Assembly (NCBI GenBank): GCA_022836615.1
Contig: MU405288.1
Coordinates: 1-64,000, forward strand
Direction of reading: 5' to 3'
Source of the DNA: Annulohypoxylon bovei var. microspora
Taxonomy: Eukaryota; Ascomycota; Sordariomycetes; Xylariales; Hypoxylaceae
Length of the DNA: 64,000 nucleotides
The position numbers and the translations under genes are program-made. The notes under the pieces are model-generated. The model searched no databases. It had not been told where the DNA came from and worked only from the letters and a program-made list of their open reading frames with translations. Positions 1 to 11,243 of the stretch are shown in pieces (positions within the stretch are counted from its first letter, which is position 1; every line of letters starts with the position of its first letter).

Positions 1-270
1 TTTATCGGGGGTGGTACAACGGGGGTGGTTAGGTAGACGGGTGGCTAGACCGGGGGTTGAACGGGTGGCTTCACGGGAGGCTCAAGGGGTGGATCGACGG
101 GTGGCTTAAGGGTTCGATAAGGGGTGGCTTACGGGGTGGTTAGACCGGTGGTTCAACGGGGGGTGGTTAGGTAAACGGGTGGCTGCACGGGTGGCTTAAT
201 AAGGGTTCGACGGAGTGTTCATCGGGTGGCAAAAGGGGAGGCTCAAAGGGTGGCTAAACGGGTGCGCGAA
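1..270. repeat. G-rich degenerate minisatellite
   Basis: The top strand is dominated by variants of CGGGTGGCT separated by short linkers. Larger blocks recur: a GGTGGTTAGGTAGACGGG-type block near 23-45 and again near 164-180, and a GGGTTCGA block near 109 and 202. Almost all the G lies on one strand, so the array could form G-quadruplexes. The repeats are too diverged to count exactly by eye. No protein reading is credible here. Confidence 0.7.
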
Positions 271-316
271 CCGTGGTGGTGCGTGGTTTCGGCGGATGTA
301 AAAAGAAATAGAAACG

Positions 317-346
317 GGAGATCGGGGAATCGAACCATCGATCTCC
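317..346. repeat. short inverted repeat
   Basis: GGAGATCG (317-324) is the exact reverse complement of CGATCTCC (339-346), leaving a 14 nt loop. The loop holds the B-box match listed separately. It may be the T-arm end of a decayed tRNA-derived sequence, but no complete cloverleaf can be drawn. Confidence 0.45.
326..336 (-). promoter_or_regulatory. Pol III B-box match
   Basis: The bottom strand reads GGTTCGATTCC, a perfect match to the B-box consensus GGTTCGANTCC found in tRNA genes and tRNA-derived SINEs. About 40 nt upstream on that strand is TGGCACAA, a weak A-box candidate. The flanks do not pair as an acceptor stem, so this is not a functional tRNA gene as far as I can see. Confidence 0.35.
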
Positions 347-479
347 GGCTAAACTCGGGATATTGTGCCACCCGAACGGGTGGCTTCGCGTTGTGTCGGG
401 GTGATTTTTTTCGTGTTATAGAAATTTAACTCCGTTATCTCCGCGAATAAGGCATATCTGGAGATATCGGCCTTCCTAA

Positions 480-745
480 TGCGGTAATTTTTTAAAATCG
501 AAAAAAATCGAAAATGTAAGGTAAATCATATACCTTACATAAAATAAAATAACGTTTAAAATTAATAATAAAATCGAAATAAATTAATTTTAATTTTTTT
601 AATTTTTTCAATTAATCATTTAAAAAGTTATAATTATTTAAAGTTTTAAGGTTAAAAATTACGTAAGCGCGCAATGGCCACAAGGCTCAAGCTGTCGCAC
701 GGGTTTTAAAGGTTTTACTTATGTAAGCAAATTACGTAATCAAGG
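480..745. other. AT-rich gap between G-rich repeat blocks
   Basis: AT-rich DNA resembling the RIP-mutated element further right. A perfect 10 bp inverted repeat (ATGTAAGGTA, 514-523, and TACCTTACAT, 531-540) lies in it. It could be a degraded transposon fragment, but no terminal repeats are recognisable. No gene is seen. Confidence 0.5.
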
Positions 746-1010
746 GGAAAGGTTGGAGACCGGGCTTTGGGATCGGGGCTGGGGATTCGGGGTCGCTGGG
801 GATCGGGGCCGCTGGGGATCGGGGCTGCTAGGGATCTGGATGAGAAATCGGGGCTGGGATCGGGGGGGCTGGCGATCGGGGGGGCTGGCGATCGGGGCTG
901 GGGATCGGAGATGGGGTTGAAAGGCCCGGGGGATGAGGGTGATCCTGGGGGTTGTACGGGTGCCCCGTACTGGAGGGATAAAGGGATGGGGTTGAAGGGC
1001 TGGGGTTGAA
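745..1010. repeat. G-rich degenerate tandem repeat
   Basis: Repeated variants of GGGGATCGGGGCT fill roughly 770-910, grading into GGGGTTGAAGGGCTGG units. The G-rich strand is the same as in block 1-270. ORFs on either strand are by-products of stop-poor repeats. Confidence 0.65.
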
Positions 1011-1049
1011 GGTGATCTTAAGGGTTGTACGGGGTTGTACGGGTGCTCC

Positions 1050-1114
1050 GTACTGGCGGCGGAGGGGCTTTGCGAGGCGCGCGCCAGCGCGCCGAGCAAA
1101 GGCACGCAGCCGCC
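1050..1114. repeat. GC-rich palindromic insert, copy 1
   Basis: It begins GTACTGGCGGCGG and ends GCAGCCGCC. Inner complementary arms are CTTTGC / GCAAAG and GGCGCGC / GCGCGCC, interrupted by small bulges, so a long imperfect hairpin is predicted. The right outer AGTAC arm of copy 2 is missing; the sequence runs into TGGGCCCTAGGG. Confidence 0.6.
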
Positions 1115-1144
1115 TGGGCCCTAGGGTTGGAGGGATAGAGGGAT

Positions 1145-1197
1145 GGGGTTGAAGGGCTGGGGTTGAAGGGCTGGGGTTGAAGGGCTGGGGTTGAAGG
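1145..1197 (+). repeat. 14 bp tandem repeat
   Basis: GGGGTTGAAGGGCT occurs three times exactly in tandem, followed by an 11 bp partial copy. The same unit occurs singly to doubly near 985-1010. It is the least diverged repeat in the block, suggesting recent slippage. Confidence 0.85.
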
Positions 1198-1236
1198 TGA
1201 TGGAGGGCCGGGGATCTTGGGGTTGTACGGGTGCCC

Positions 1237-1305
1237 GTACTGGCGGCGGAGGGGCTTTGCGAGGCGCGCGCAGCGCGCCGAGCAAAGGCACGCAGCCGCC
1301 AGTAC
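1237..1305. repeat. GC-rich palindromic insert, copy 2
   Basis: A 69 bp imperfect palindrome bounded by GTACTGGCGGC and its exact reverse complement GCCGCCAGTAC. Apart from one base in the loop (GCGCGCAGCGC here, GCGCGCCAGCGC in copy 1) it matches copy 1 through the arms. The shape recalls the mobile GC clusters of fungal mitochondrial genomes, but the context here is nuclear repeat DNA. Confidence 0.7.
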
Positions 1306-1397
1306 AGAGGGCTGGAGGGTTGGAGGGATGGGTTGAGGGCGGCGGGACGAGCGGTGATATGCCTTGTTAAAGATTAAATAAAAGTTTACAATGCATG

Positions 1398-1408
1398 GGA
1401 TTCGAACC
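1398..1408 (-). promoter_or_regulatory. second Pol III B-box match
   Basis: The bottom strand reads GGTTCGAATCC, again a perfect B-box. The neighbouring bases give only a three-pair T-stem, and no acceptor stem can be found, so a working tRNA is not supported. It may be a tRNA-derived repeat relic flanking the G-rich block. Confidence 0.35.
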
Positions 1409-1500
1409 CGGGGCGTTGCAAGGTGGTCCGTGCGGGTGTGGAAAGTTCGGGTTTTATGTTCCCGGAACGGGGACCTCATGTTTTACATAATAATAATTAA

Positions 1501-1818
1501 TGTAATAAAAGTTAATAATAAGGTTTAAATAATAAAGATTAAATTTAATATAATAATTTTTTAAAGATTTATAATTTATAATTTTTTATTTTAAATAAAA
1601 AAAAAATTATTAAATTATTTAATTTTAATTTATATAAAGTTTTTTAACATTATAAACGCTTTTTAATTTTTATTAATTTAATATTTAAATTTTTTATATA
1701 TAATAATTTATATTTTATAATTAATTTCATTTAATAATTTTTTATATTATATATTAATATTTATATATATATTATAATAATAATTATTAATAATTATATT
1801 TTTAATTTTTATATAATA
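1501..1818. repeat. left LTR, fully RIP-mutated
   Basis: It aligns base for base with 8406-8723. It begins TGTAATAAAAG and is nearly pure A/T throughout, including the right third, where the partner copy keeps normal composition. Homology stops at 1818/8723, because 1819 onward no longer follows the purine/pyrimidine pattern of the partner. Confidence 0.75.
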
Positions 1819-4800
1819 TTAATTTTTCTTTTTTTAATATTCGTTTTTTAAATATTATTATTTACGTTTCGAAAAAAAGGTTTTATAATTTTATCGGATT
1901 AATTCGATAAAAATATTTAATTATTAATTTTAAACTTTTATTAAATATATGTTTATAAAGCTTTTAAGTTTAATGTTTTTTAATTAATTAACTTTTTTAT
2001 TTAATAAAATATTTTTTTTTTTTTTAAATTTTTAAAAAGTTTTTTATTTTTTTTATTTAATAATTTTTTAATTTAATTAAAGTTATTTTCCGTAAGATTT
2101 AATTAAAGTTAAATAATTTTTAATTATTAACGTAATAAAATTTAATAAAAAAAACATGGAAAAAGTTATGGATTTTTTAATTTTTAAATAAAGTAAATTT
2201 AATAACGGTAAAAGAAATTACTTTTTAAATTTTAAAAAAATTAAATAACTTTTAATTTAATTTCTTAATAAATTATTTAATTTTAATGTTTTTTATATTT
2301 AATATTATAAGTTATTTTTTTTTCGAATATAAAGGCGTTTTTTTTTCATTTATCGGCTCATTTTTTTATACGTTATCGGTTACGCTTAAAATGCTTTTAA
2401 ATGTTTTAATATATTTATATTATTTAATATAAATAAAACTTATTATTTAAATTACGGGGAGTTTTTATAAATGGGTTATAAATTATTAAATGAAAATTAT
2501 AATTTATGTAAAAAAAAATTAAATATATAAAAAATGAAATAATGTTATTATAAATAAATTTAACCGTAATTAAAAGGTTTTTTTAATTATTTATTTCGTA
2601 ATTAACGAAAACTTTTAAATAAATCTTAAAGATTTAATTAAAATGTTCGGTTTAATCGTTAATTTAAAAATAAAAAACAATGTTTATTTAAGTTTTAATA
2701 TTTATTAATTTAAGAAAATTTTTCTATAAATAAAATGTAAACTTAAAGTTTTTATTAAAAATAATATCGAAAAGAATATTATGGAATTTTTAATATTATT
2801 TCGCGAAGATTTTAATAAAGTTTTCGGTTTTTTTATTTTTAATTTTAAAAGATATAAAATGAATTATTTTAATAAACGTATTTATTATAATTTAAATGGA
2901 ATTATATTTATTCGATAATAATAAATTAATAATGAAATTTATAATAATAATGTATTAAAGTTTATAATGTAATTTTATAAATTAAAATAATTTATATAAA
3001 ATATAATAAAGGATTTTATTTTATTAATAATTTTAATAATTTTATATGTAATTTTAAATTATAATTTCGATATTTAATTATTAAAAGTTTTTAATAATTA
3101 ACTTTAAGGTTTTATTTATATTTATATATTTTATTATAAAAGTATTATATTTAAATTTAATGATTTTTAATATAATCGTTTTTAAAATTTAAAAACGATT
3201 TTTTTAATAAAATAATTTATTTTTTACTTTAATATTTTTAAAGAATTAATATAATTATAAAACATATTTAAGGTTATTTAAACTTATTTTTTTAATTTAA
3301 TTAACGAATTTAAAAGTTTAATTTAACGTTAATATATTATAAAATTTAATTAAAAAAAATAACCACCGATATAAAATTAAATAAGGTTTTATATAAATGC
3401 GAAAAATGCTTTTTTTATAAAATCGATTTAATAAATTAATTTTTAATTCTTTTTTTTTTAAATTAATATTATATTAATTTTAAAAAAATATTAACTTTTT
3501 TATTTTATTTACTTAATTTATAATTAATAATAAACTAATATTTCATAAGTTTTTAAACTTATTTAATTTATTTTTAATTTAATATTTTAATTATTATAAA
3601 GTAAATTAAATTTTAATAATTAAAGTAAATTTTAATTTAATGTTTAATATTTTTTAAATATTAATGTTATTTATTAAAAGAATTTACAATTATAAATAAT
3701 TCTTTATCGTGGATTTTATAATTTATTTTAATAAGTATAAGCTTATAAAAATAAAAAATAATAAAATATAACTTTTTATTATTATTTTTTTAAAAAAAAG
3801 TAACGTTTAAAGCGAAATTTAACGCGTTTATTTCGATATAAACTTACTTTATAAAGTTAAAATAAGTTATAATTAATGTTATTATAAATTAATATTTTAA
3901 TTTTTTAAATGTTTTTTTTATTTTTTAAATCCATTTTTAATTACGCCGGTCACTTTTATTTATATTAATAATAAATTTAACGATCTTAAAAAATTTATAA
4001 ATAAACCGTTAATAAAAGTTTATAAATCCGATAAATTATTAAAACTTTTTAAAGCTTTTTAATATTTTTTAAACGTTAATACATTTAACTTTATTTTAAA
4101 TTAAAAAAATATTATTAACGTTAATAATATATTTTAAAAACTTTACCTTTTATATTTTTTAAAAATACTTTTAAAGGTTAACCGTAAAATTATTTTCCGA
4201 AAGTTATTTAAGTATTTCTTTAATTAACGTGTTATGTTTTTTAATTATATTTTTATAAATAAATAAATTATTAAAGTATACGAAAAGTTTAACGTTAATT
4301 AAATTAAAGAAAATATTATTTATTATAAATTAAAAAATAATAAAAACATTTATAAGTTTAAAAAACATTATTATATATTCGAATAAATTATATTTATAAC
4401 GAAAAATTATCTTTTATTTGTTGTTTTTTTTAATTCGTATTAAGTGGAATTTTAATTTTAAATCGATTTTAATAAACCATTTAACGATTTAAAATCGGAC
4501 TTAAAATTTAATAATAAAAAAAATAAAATATCAAATAAAAATCGTTATATTATTTAAGCTTTAATAATTAATTATTAATTTTAAAAATTTTTTAAAGTTT
4601 AATTTATTTACGAATATTATAAAGGTTTTATATAAAGAAATTAATTTACGGATTTTTTTATTATTTAATATTTTTTTTAATTAAAGTTTTAAAACATTAA
4701 ATTCTTTTTCGTTTATAATATATAAAGGTTTTTAAAAAGGTAACTTTTTTTAAAAAGGTTAATAAAGTGGTTTTATAATTAATAATTTAAAAAACGTTAA

Positions 4801-6086
4801 TTAATTTTTTTATTTATAATATATACGAAGTTTCGAAATTTTTTAAATATATTTTTTAAAACTTCGTTAAAATTATTATATTTAATTACCGTAATTATTT
4901 TAAAACGATTAAAGTTATAAAATAATTAATTAATGTAATATTTTTAATAATAATTTAATATGAATTAAATTTTTTTAAAATTTTAAAAAAAAAAAAAGTT
5001 TATAAATTTCCATCCATTATTAAAGAAATATAATATTATATTTATCGTTTAAATTACTTAATTTAAAGTTAATTTAAAAGAAATAATCTTTTTAATAATA
5101 AAATATAAAAAAATTAAAATAATAACGTTTTATTAAAAAAATTTCCGTAATATTAAAAGTTAACACGAATCGTGTTTTATTTCGTTTAATAATAAATAAC
5201 TTCCATTTTTTAACCTTAAAAAAAAACATTAATAAAATTAAGCTTTTAAAATTTAAAAGCGTTTTAATTATATATTTTTAATTATTATAAAACAAGGTTA
5301 TAATAATTATTAATCGTTAATTTAAAATAAACTTAAAACACGGTTTTTTAACCGGATTTATTATAATTTTTATTATTTTTTTAATTATATTTATTTATAA
5401 TGTATTACTTTATTTCGGCCGTGGAATTTAATGAGGTATAATATTAAAGCTTTTTAAAAATCCGATTTTAAATTTAATAATTTAAAGATTTTAAATTAAA
5501 TAATTTTTCGTATAATTACATTAATTTTAACTTTTTTTTAAAGCGTCGGATTAAATATAATATTTTTTTTATAAAAACGTTTTATAAAAAAGGTTTTTTT
5601 TAAAGTTAATGATAAATCTTTATTATTAATATTTTATTTAATAAAACATAATAAAGTTTAATATTTATTTTAATTATAACGTTAATAAAGTTTTTTATTT
5701 TTTTTATATTAATTAATATTAATTTAATTAATATTTTTTAAAACTTTTTTATTAAAAGTTTAAATTTTTTTAATATTAATTTTAAGCTTTTCATTTTATT
5801 TAAATTTATTATTATTTTTTAAAAATTAATTTTAATTTAAAATAAAGCGATTTTTTTTTTACGGTTAATTTAATTTAATTTTAAATGTTTTTAAGTTAAA
5901 GTGGGCTTTTTTTTTTTCGAAATCCTTAAATTAATTAATATATTTTTATAAATTTAATTTATTTTTTAAATAATAAAAAAAAATTTATTATTATTTTTAA
6001 ATAAGCCGTTTTATTTAAAATAAACTAATTTAATGATTTTATTAAAAAAAGTTTTAATAATATAATTTTAAAACGTAATATTAATT

Positions 6087-6225
6087 AAAAGCAAAGCCTC
6101 GTATCCATTGGTCACGTGATATAACATTTATATATAATTAACCATCGTGGTTTTTTCCCACGATTTTATTATTTAATTTAATACATATCACATAATTAAC
6201 CATAATTTTTACAAATGGTTAATTA
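6087..6225. other. low-RIP island inside the element
   Basis: About 140 bp inside the element keep far more C and G than the surroundings. It holds a palindromic TCACGTGA (6112-6119), a perfect 7 bp stem (ATCGTGG 6144-6150 / CCACGAT 6158-6164) and a perfect 10 bp stem (AATTAACCAT 6194-6203 / ATGGTTAATT 6215-6224). It may be a later insertion or a segment that was not duplicated. No coding potential is seen. Confidence 0.45.
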
Positions 6226-8405
6226 TTCGTTATAAATATTAATTTCCTTTTAATTAAAAACCATTCGTTATATTTATTTTAATATCGTTAATTTAATTAT
6301 TTTTAACCAAGTTCCCGGTTATTAAAACCTTACTTTAAAATAATATTAAATTATTAAATTATTTCGTTAAAGTTTAATAATTTCGTTAAATATTAAATTA
6401 TATTTCTTTAATATTTAAGTTTATACATTTTTTTTAAATTATAATATTTCTTTAAAAAGTTTTTAAATTATTTTTAAAAAGTTAAAATATAAATTATTTA
6501 AAAGTTCGCGACTTTTAATTAATTTATTTAAGTTTTTTTTTATTAATATTATAATTAAATTTTATTTATTAATAAAAAGTTTATTTAATTAATTTAATAA
6601 TAATTTTTAAGGAAGTTTTTCGTATATATTTTTATATACGCTTTAAGTTTTATTTATTAAAATTTATATTTAAATAAATTTTTTTCGTTATAAATTATAA
6701 GTTTATTAAAATGTATAAAATTAACGATAATAAAAATAATATTTTATTATTTAATTTTATTTAAAACTTTTAAAAATATATTTTTATTAAAAGTTAATTT
6801 AAATTAAAAGTTATTATTATCGTTTTTAATAACTTAATTATTACGAAAAAAAAACGGTTTTTTAAAAGGTTTATTAAAAGGTTTTAATTATTAAAAAATA
6901 TTATCGTTAAAATTATTAAAATTTAATTTTAAAGTTTTCGAAGTTACACGAAAAGGTTTTTAATTATTAAATAAAATATTAATTATAAATGGTCCGATAT
7001 ATATAACGTTAAATTATATTTACGTTTATTATGCCGTTTATTTTATTTAATTTTTATTTAAAGCTTTTATTATTAAAGTTTTTTTAATTTATGTTTTTAA
7101 ATTAAAATATTTTATAAAAAATATTTTAAATCGGATAAAATTTTTTTAAATGAAAAAATTTAATATTAAAAACGTTATTATAATAATACGTTTTTTAATG
7201 TTTTTTAATATAAAGTTTATATTTATTTATTTATTAATAACGAATTAAATATTAAATTCATCGAAAGTAATTTAAATATATATTTTAAAATTATTAATTT
7301 ATTAATAAATGTGGTTATTTAATTAAGTTAAATTAATATATTTATAAATAAAAAATATATTAATTTAAAACTTTTTTTTTATTATTTATAAAACGATTTA
7401 AGTTTATTTTTTTTTTATTAATTTAAATTAATTTAAAGGATTTTAAAAACTTATTAATAATAAATAACCATTTCGCCGAATTTATTAATAACGTTTTATT
7501 TAATTTAATTATCGTAAATAAACTTAATAATAACGTTTTAAATTTATTAAAAAAAATCGGAATTAATTTATTAAATTTATATTTTAAAATAATTTATTTA
7601 TTTTATTAATACCTTAAATTTTAATTAATGTATTTAAATTATTATATTATAAATATTTTTTATAATATTATATTATTTACGGATTTAAGCTTGGTTAATA
7701 ATTTATTTATTATTAATAAAAAAAAACGAAGGTTTAAATAATATAATAAATATTTTTCATTTAATTATAAAATTTAAAAAATTATATTAAAAAATTAAAA
7801 ATAATATATTACGATATAATTATTTTAAAAATATTATATATAATAATTTTATAATTTTAAAGTTCGTAATAAATAATAATAATATTATTATTCGTTAATT
7901 AAAAGGATTTTATTTTTTTAAATTAATAAAAAAAAAAAACTTATTTATATTATTAAGTTTAATAAAATATTTATTTTTTAAGAAATGAATTAATTAAATA
8001 ATTTATTATAAATTATTAATAAAATTTATTATTTTTTTAATAAATAAATAAAATTTAACGTGTTTAAAAATAATTGTATTTTTAACATTTAAAAGGTTTA
8101 AAATGGATGTTTTTTTAAATATATTTATAAGAAAAAATGTAGGAATAAAAGTAAAAAAAATTAAAGTAAATTATATTAAAAAATATTAAAAATTATTTCT
8201 TTAGTTTATTATTTTAATATATGTTTATAAAGGTTTATTAATGGGAATAAAAAATGTTATTACTTATAAAAAAAAAGGTTTTAAAGTTAAATGAATAAAA
8301 CTTATAAATGATTAAAATGAAAATAATCTTTTAAAATAATAATTATTTTAAAAATATATGTACTTTTTTAAAAAATGGTTTTTTCTTAAAAAATAAAAAA
8401 TTATT

Positions 8406-8723
8406 TATAATAAAAGTTAATAATAAGGTTTAAATAATAAAGATTAAATTTAATATAATAATTTTTTAAAGGTTTATAATTTATAATTTTTTATTTTAAA
8501 TAAAAAAAAAATTATTAAATTATTTAATTTTAATTTATATAAAGTTTTTTAACGTTATAAACACCTTTTAATTTTTATTGGTTTAATATTTAAATCTTTT
8601 ATATATAATAATTTGTATCTTATGATTAATCTTATTTAATAGCTTTTTGTATTATGTACCAATGCTTGTGTATGCGTTGTGGTAATAGCTACCAACAATC
8701 GTGTCTCTAGTCCCCGTATGATA
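8406..8723. repeat. right LTR, RIP ends inside it
   Basis: The left 230 bp are RIP-mutated, but from about 8640 to the end composition is normal (for example GCTACCAACAATCGTG). It therefore preserves what the same part of the left LTR looked like before mutation. It ends GTATGATA, followed by the candidate target duplication GTTAG. Confidence 0.75.
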
Positions 8724-9924
8724 GTTAGGAAGTTCGTTTTTAACATGGTCTTGGAGATATTGACTGTTGTGAAGCGACCATGTTAATAACAGAGGACTGT
8801 ATCATGGTCTAAACAAGCATCATGATTAAAAGAATCCCAGTTGACGAAACTGGTGGATGTCTTTAGTAGTTATCTGAAATGATACTAACATACGAAACTC
8901 CAATAGCAAAACGGTACGACCCCCTAATCGCATTGATATGTTTCTTCACAAGAGGATCTGATTAACTGATACTTTTCTTACAGATCGCGTTAATCTAACC
9001 TCCTGTCGGCTTGATCGTTGCCGGTATATCCATCGCCGACTAGGATACCTGAAATTAACCACGACCCAATCCCTACCGAGGGTGCACAAACCCCCCGACG
9101 AAGGGATACCAGACTGGTCCTCTTACGATTAAAACACAACTAGCTGCACAATCCTCACAACCCTCACAATGGGAGGTTCTGGGGAATTCTAGCATCGTAG
9201 AGTATTACTCTCTAGGTAGCTATACGCTGATTTCCATCATACCTACCTATGACCTATCGGGTACAAAATATACAAAGTTAAACACATTACACATGACAAA
9301 TTCTATGGGACCTTTGGCGGCTTCGCAGGCCATGTCATGTCATAGACAGAAGGTACTCTGATAGAAAATGCAACTCACGCTATGAGGGGTATATATTATC
9401 TTGTTCAGACTAAGCTCATAGAGCTTTTCTTCTTCCTAATACAACATGCATCTTTACCCACATCTTTCTGTCATGATGACAGCCAGATACATCAGTGTAA
9501 GGATATCAATTAAGGGGCTAGGAAAACGTGGCTGAGCGATACAGAACAATCGCCAGGAGTGGATTTGGAAGTTGAGAATGGAAAGGTTGAGGTTTCTTGA
9601 ATATCATAGAAAGTTTTGAAATCACATATCGAAGGCTTTTCGATGACCTTACTTTGGTGTCCCGTAATGTTCAACCGTATGTTACACCATCTTTCACCCT
9701 GTGATATAGCCATAACCTAAGGGCTCCCGACTGTTCCATAGGCTTCTTTTAACGAGGATAGTAATGTCATATTTAGGGGTTTCACTATCCTTAAGTAAAA
9801 AGTGTAGGAGCCGGAGACTCTCACTTCGAAAATGGGCGATTCCATGCATTCACGTTGATATTTCATATCTTTGTACACTATGCAGGGTATCTGTACATTG
9901 ATTTTACATTCTTAAACTTCGTCA
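8724..9924. other. intergenic, no gene seen
   Basis: Normal-composition DNA between the retroelement and the mL57 gene. The 67-codon reading at 9510-9713 (-) has no splice context or family resemblance. The right end probably contains the 3' UTR of the gene on the minus strand. Confidence 0.5.
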
Positions 9925-10809
9925 TTACCGGAGCCTCTTCATTATTCTGTCCGTAACGATTCGACTTGTTATCTTGCCACCCTGCTGCAAGGCGACTGCG
10001 CCAATGATTGCGTAAACGGCACCGGACATGATAGGGTCGAAACCTGAACCCTTGATATTGTCCGGCTAGAAAGTGTTTGTTAGCACTAAGAGGATGTGAA
10101 AAGGGATTGGCGAAGCTCACCATTCGTGGTTTCCACCTTACGACCGACGTCAACCCGGTCTCCATTGCGAACTTGGCCAGTCTTGGTAGGCTGAGCATGT
10201 CGCTTGGCTGTGTGTGAGAAAGATTGTCAACGCCACGGAGGACAGGATCCTCGAATGGTGTCCGTCTACGGCTGAAGGGATCATCGTATTCTTCATAATC
10301 GAGAGGGGAAGTGGTGATAGTTTGTGTGCACTCGAGGACACATATTTGGCGACCTATTATACAATATTAATACGCCGACCCTTGACTTATAATATTAGAT
10401 AATATCTGAGAATAGGTAGCATACCGAGAAATGCCAGACGATCATTAAAGCCTCTTCTTCCTTGATCGAAGCTCTTGTGCGTCACGGCCAACCATTTAAG
10501 CTCCTCTGGTAACATGCGCTCGCCATCGCGACCCAGGATATTATTTAAAACCTCGTCTAGCTTCTGAGGATCCTCGTTGACCACCCACACAGACCTCGAG
10601 GGATCTTTTGTGATATGGGGCGAGAAGGGCGCCTTCATCTTCTCGGGCGTATAGGACCATCGTGGGCGATCTTCCAATTCTGAGGGGCGGGTCGCCGAGG
10701 TTGAAAAGGAGCTCGCGGGACGGTACGAAGGCGCTATAGATTGATTCCTGCCAGCTCGTATAGCTTGGCGAGCAAGCCTTGCGGCGGATCGTGAGGTTGT
10801 AAGGGCCAT
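9925..10809 (-). CDS. MRPL15: mitochondrial large-subunit ribosomal protein mL57 (MRPL15-like)
   Basis: Three exons: 10425-10809, 10121-10353 and 9925-10065, with introns of 71 and 55 nt and phases that join cleanly, giving 252 aa. This is close to the yeast MRPL15 length of about 253. The N-terminus is rich in Arg, Ser and Ala, like a mitochondrial presequence. The body is an RNase III-like fold: KWLAVTHKSFDQGRRGFNDRLAFLGR is split at the first intron, and the C-terminal part has GSGFDPIMSGAVYAIIGA. The fold acts structurally in mL57, and the acidic catalytic signature of true RNase III is not evident. It is a component of the mitochondrial ribosome. The start lies 434 bp from the divergent rtt109 start, and an ATTGG (inverted CCAAT) overlaps its start codon region. 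A true RNase III is the main alternative and is unlikely. Confidence 0.88.
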
Positions 10810-11243
10810 TGGCTATGACGTTGGGTCTTTTATCGCATGGTTTAAGACATTCAAGATGGAAATCGCATAAAACGAAATTCCAAAAATGTAGAGGGAACTT
10901 TTTCGGGTGGGTCCTTGCGGGTCTTTACGCTAATGTGATCCAGCCAATCAAATAGTATCGGACTTCCAATGTCAATTATTGGAGCAGTGGAGCTACAGTT
11001 TATGTACCTAAGTACCACCCCTGTTATTCCTACACCCAATTCTTTGGATCTTAGATCTGGTTCTTAGATTCAATTTACCAATTTACACGTCTAAAACGCG
11101 TCTTCACTTCTCCCAGATTTTTGTCAAGTTCGTTCTCTTGAACCGAGCACTATGATTTCTCGGTTCCTTGGTGCCAATTAAGGCCTTTAATTCGCATTTA
11201 TTTCTTTAAATATCTTCAAATCTTCAAATAGAACTTTCTAATA
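10810..11243. promoter_or_regulatory. shared divergent promoter, mL57 / rtt109
   Basis: 434 bp separate the two start codons. CCAAT boxes occur at 10944-10948, 10966-10970 and 11174-11178, the last about 66 bp upstream of the rtt109 start. CCAAT is the binding site of the HAP/CBC complex; that it acts here is inferred. The right part is pyrimidine- and TTC-rich, typical of a fungal 5' leader. Confidence 0.5.

Larger units (their letters stand above)
949..1345. repeat. three tandem units, two carrying a GC palindrome
   Basis: Three related units each begin with GGTTGTACGGGTGC followed by a GTACT motif, at about 949, 1021 and 1222. They continue into GGAGGGAT and GGGGTTGAAGGGCT sequence. In the first unit, CCGTACTGG runs straight into AGGGATAAAGGG. 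In the second and third, a palindrome of about 60 bp sits at the same place. This looks like one empty and two filled sites in a local duplication. Confidence 0.6.
1501..8723. mobile_element. RIP-degraded LTR retrotransposon
   Basis: Direct repeats of about 318 bp bound a 6.6 kb interior that is almost entirely A and T. The two repeats line up without gaps; nearly every difference is C/T or G/A, the signature of RIP. The left repeat begins TG. The candidate 5 bp target duplication is GTTAG after the right copy (8724-8728) and ATTAA before the left (1496-1500), which is GTTAG with both G changed to A. Residual C and G in the interior are frequently in CG dinucleotides, as expected if CA sites were the preferred targets. 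No gag, protease, reverse transcriptase or integrase ORF survives, so superfamily and orientation are open. A purine run just left of the right LTR (about 8387-8399) and a pyrimidine run just right of the left LTR (about 1822-1835) could each be a polypurine tract, giving opposite orientations. Confidence 0.8.
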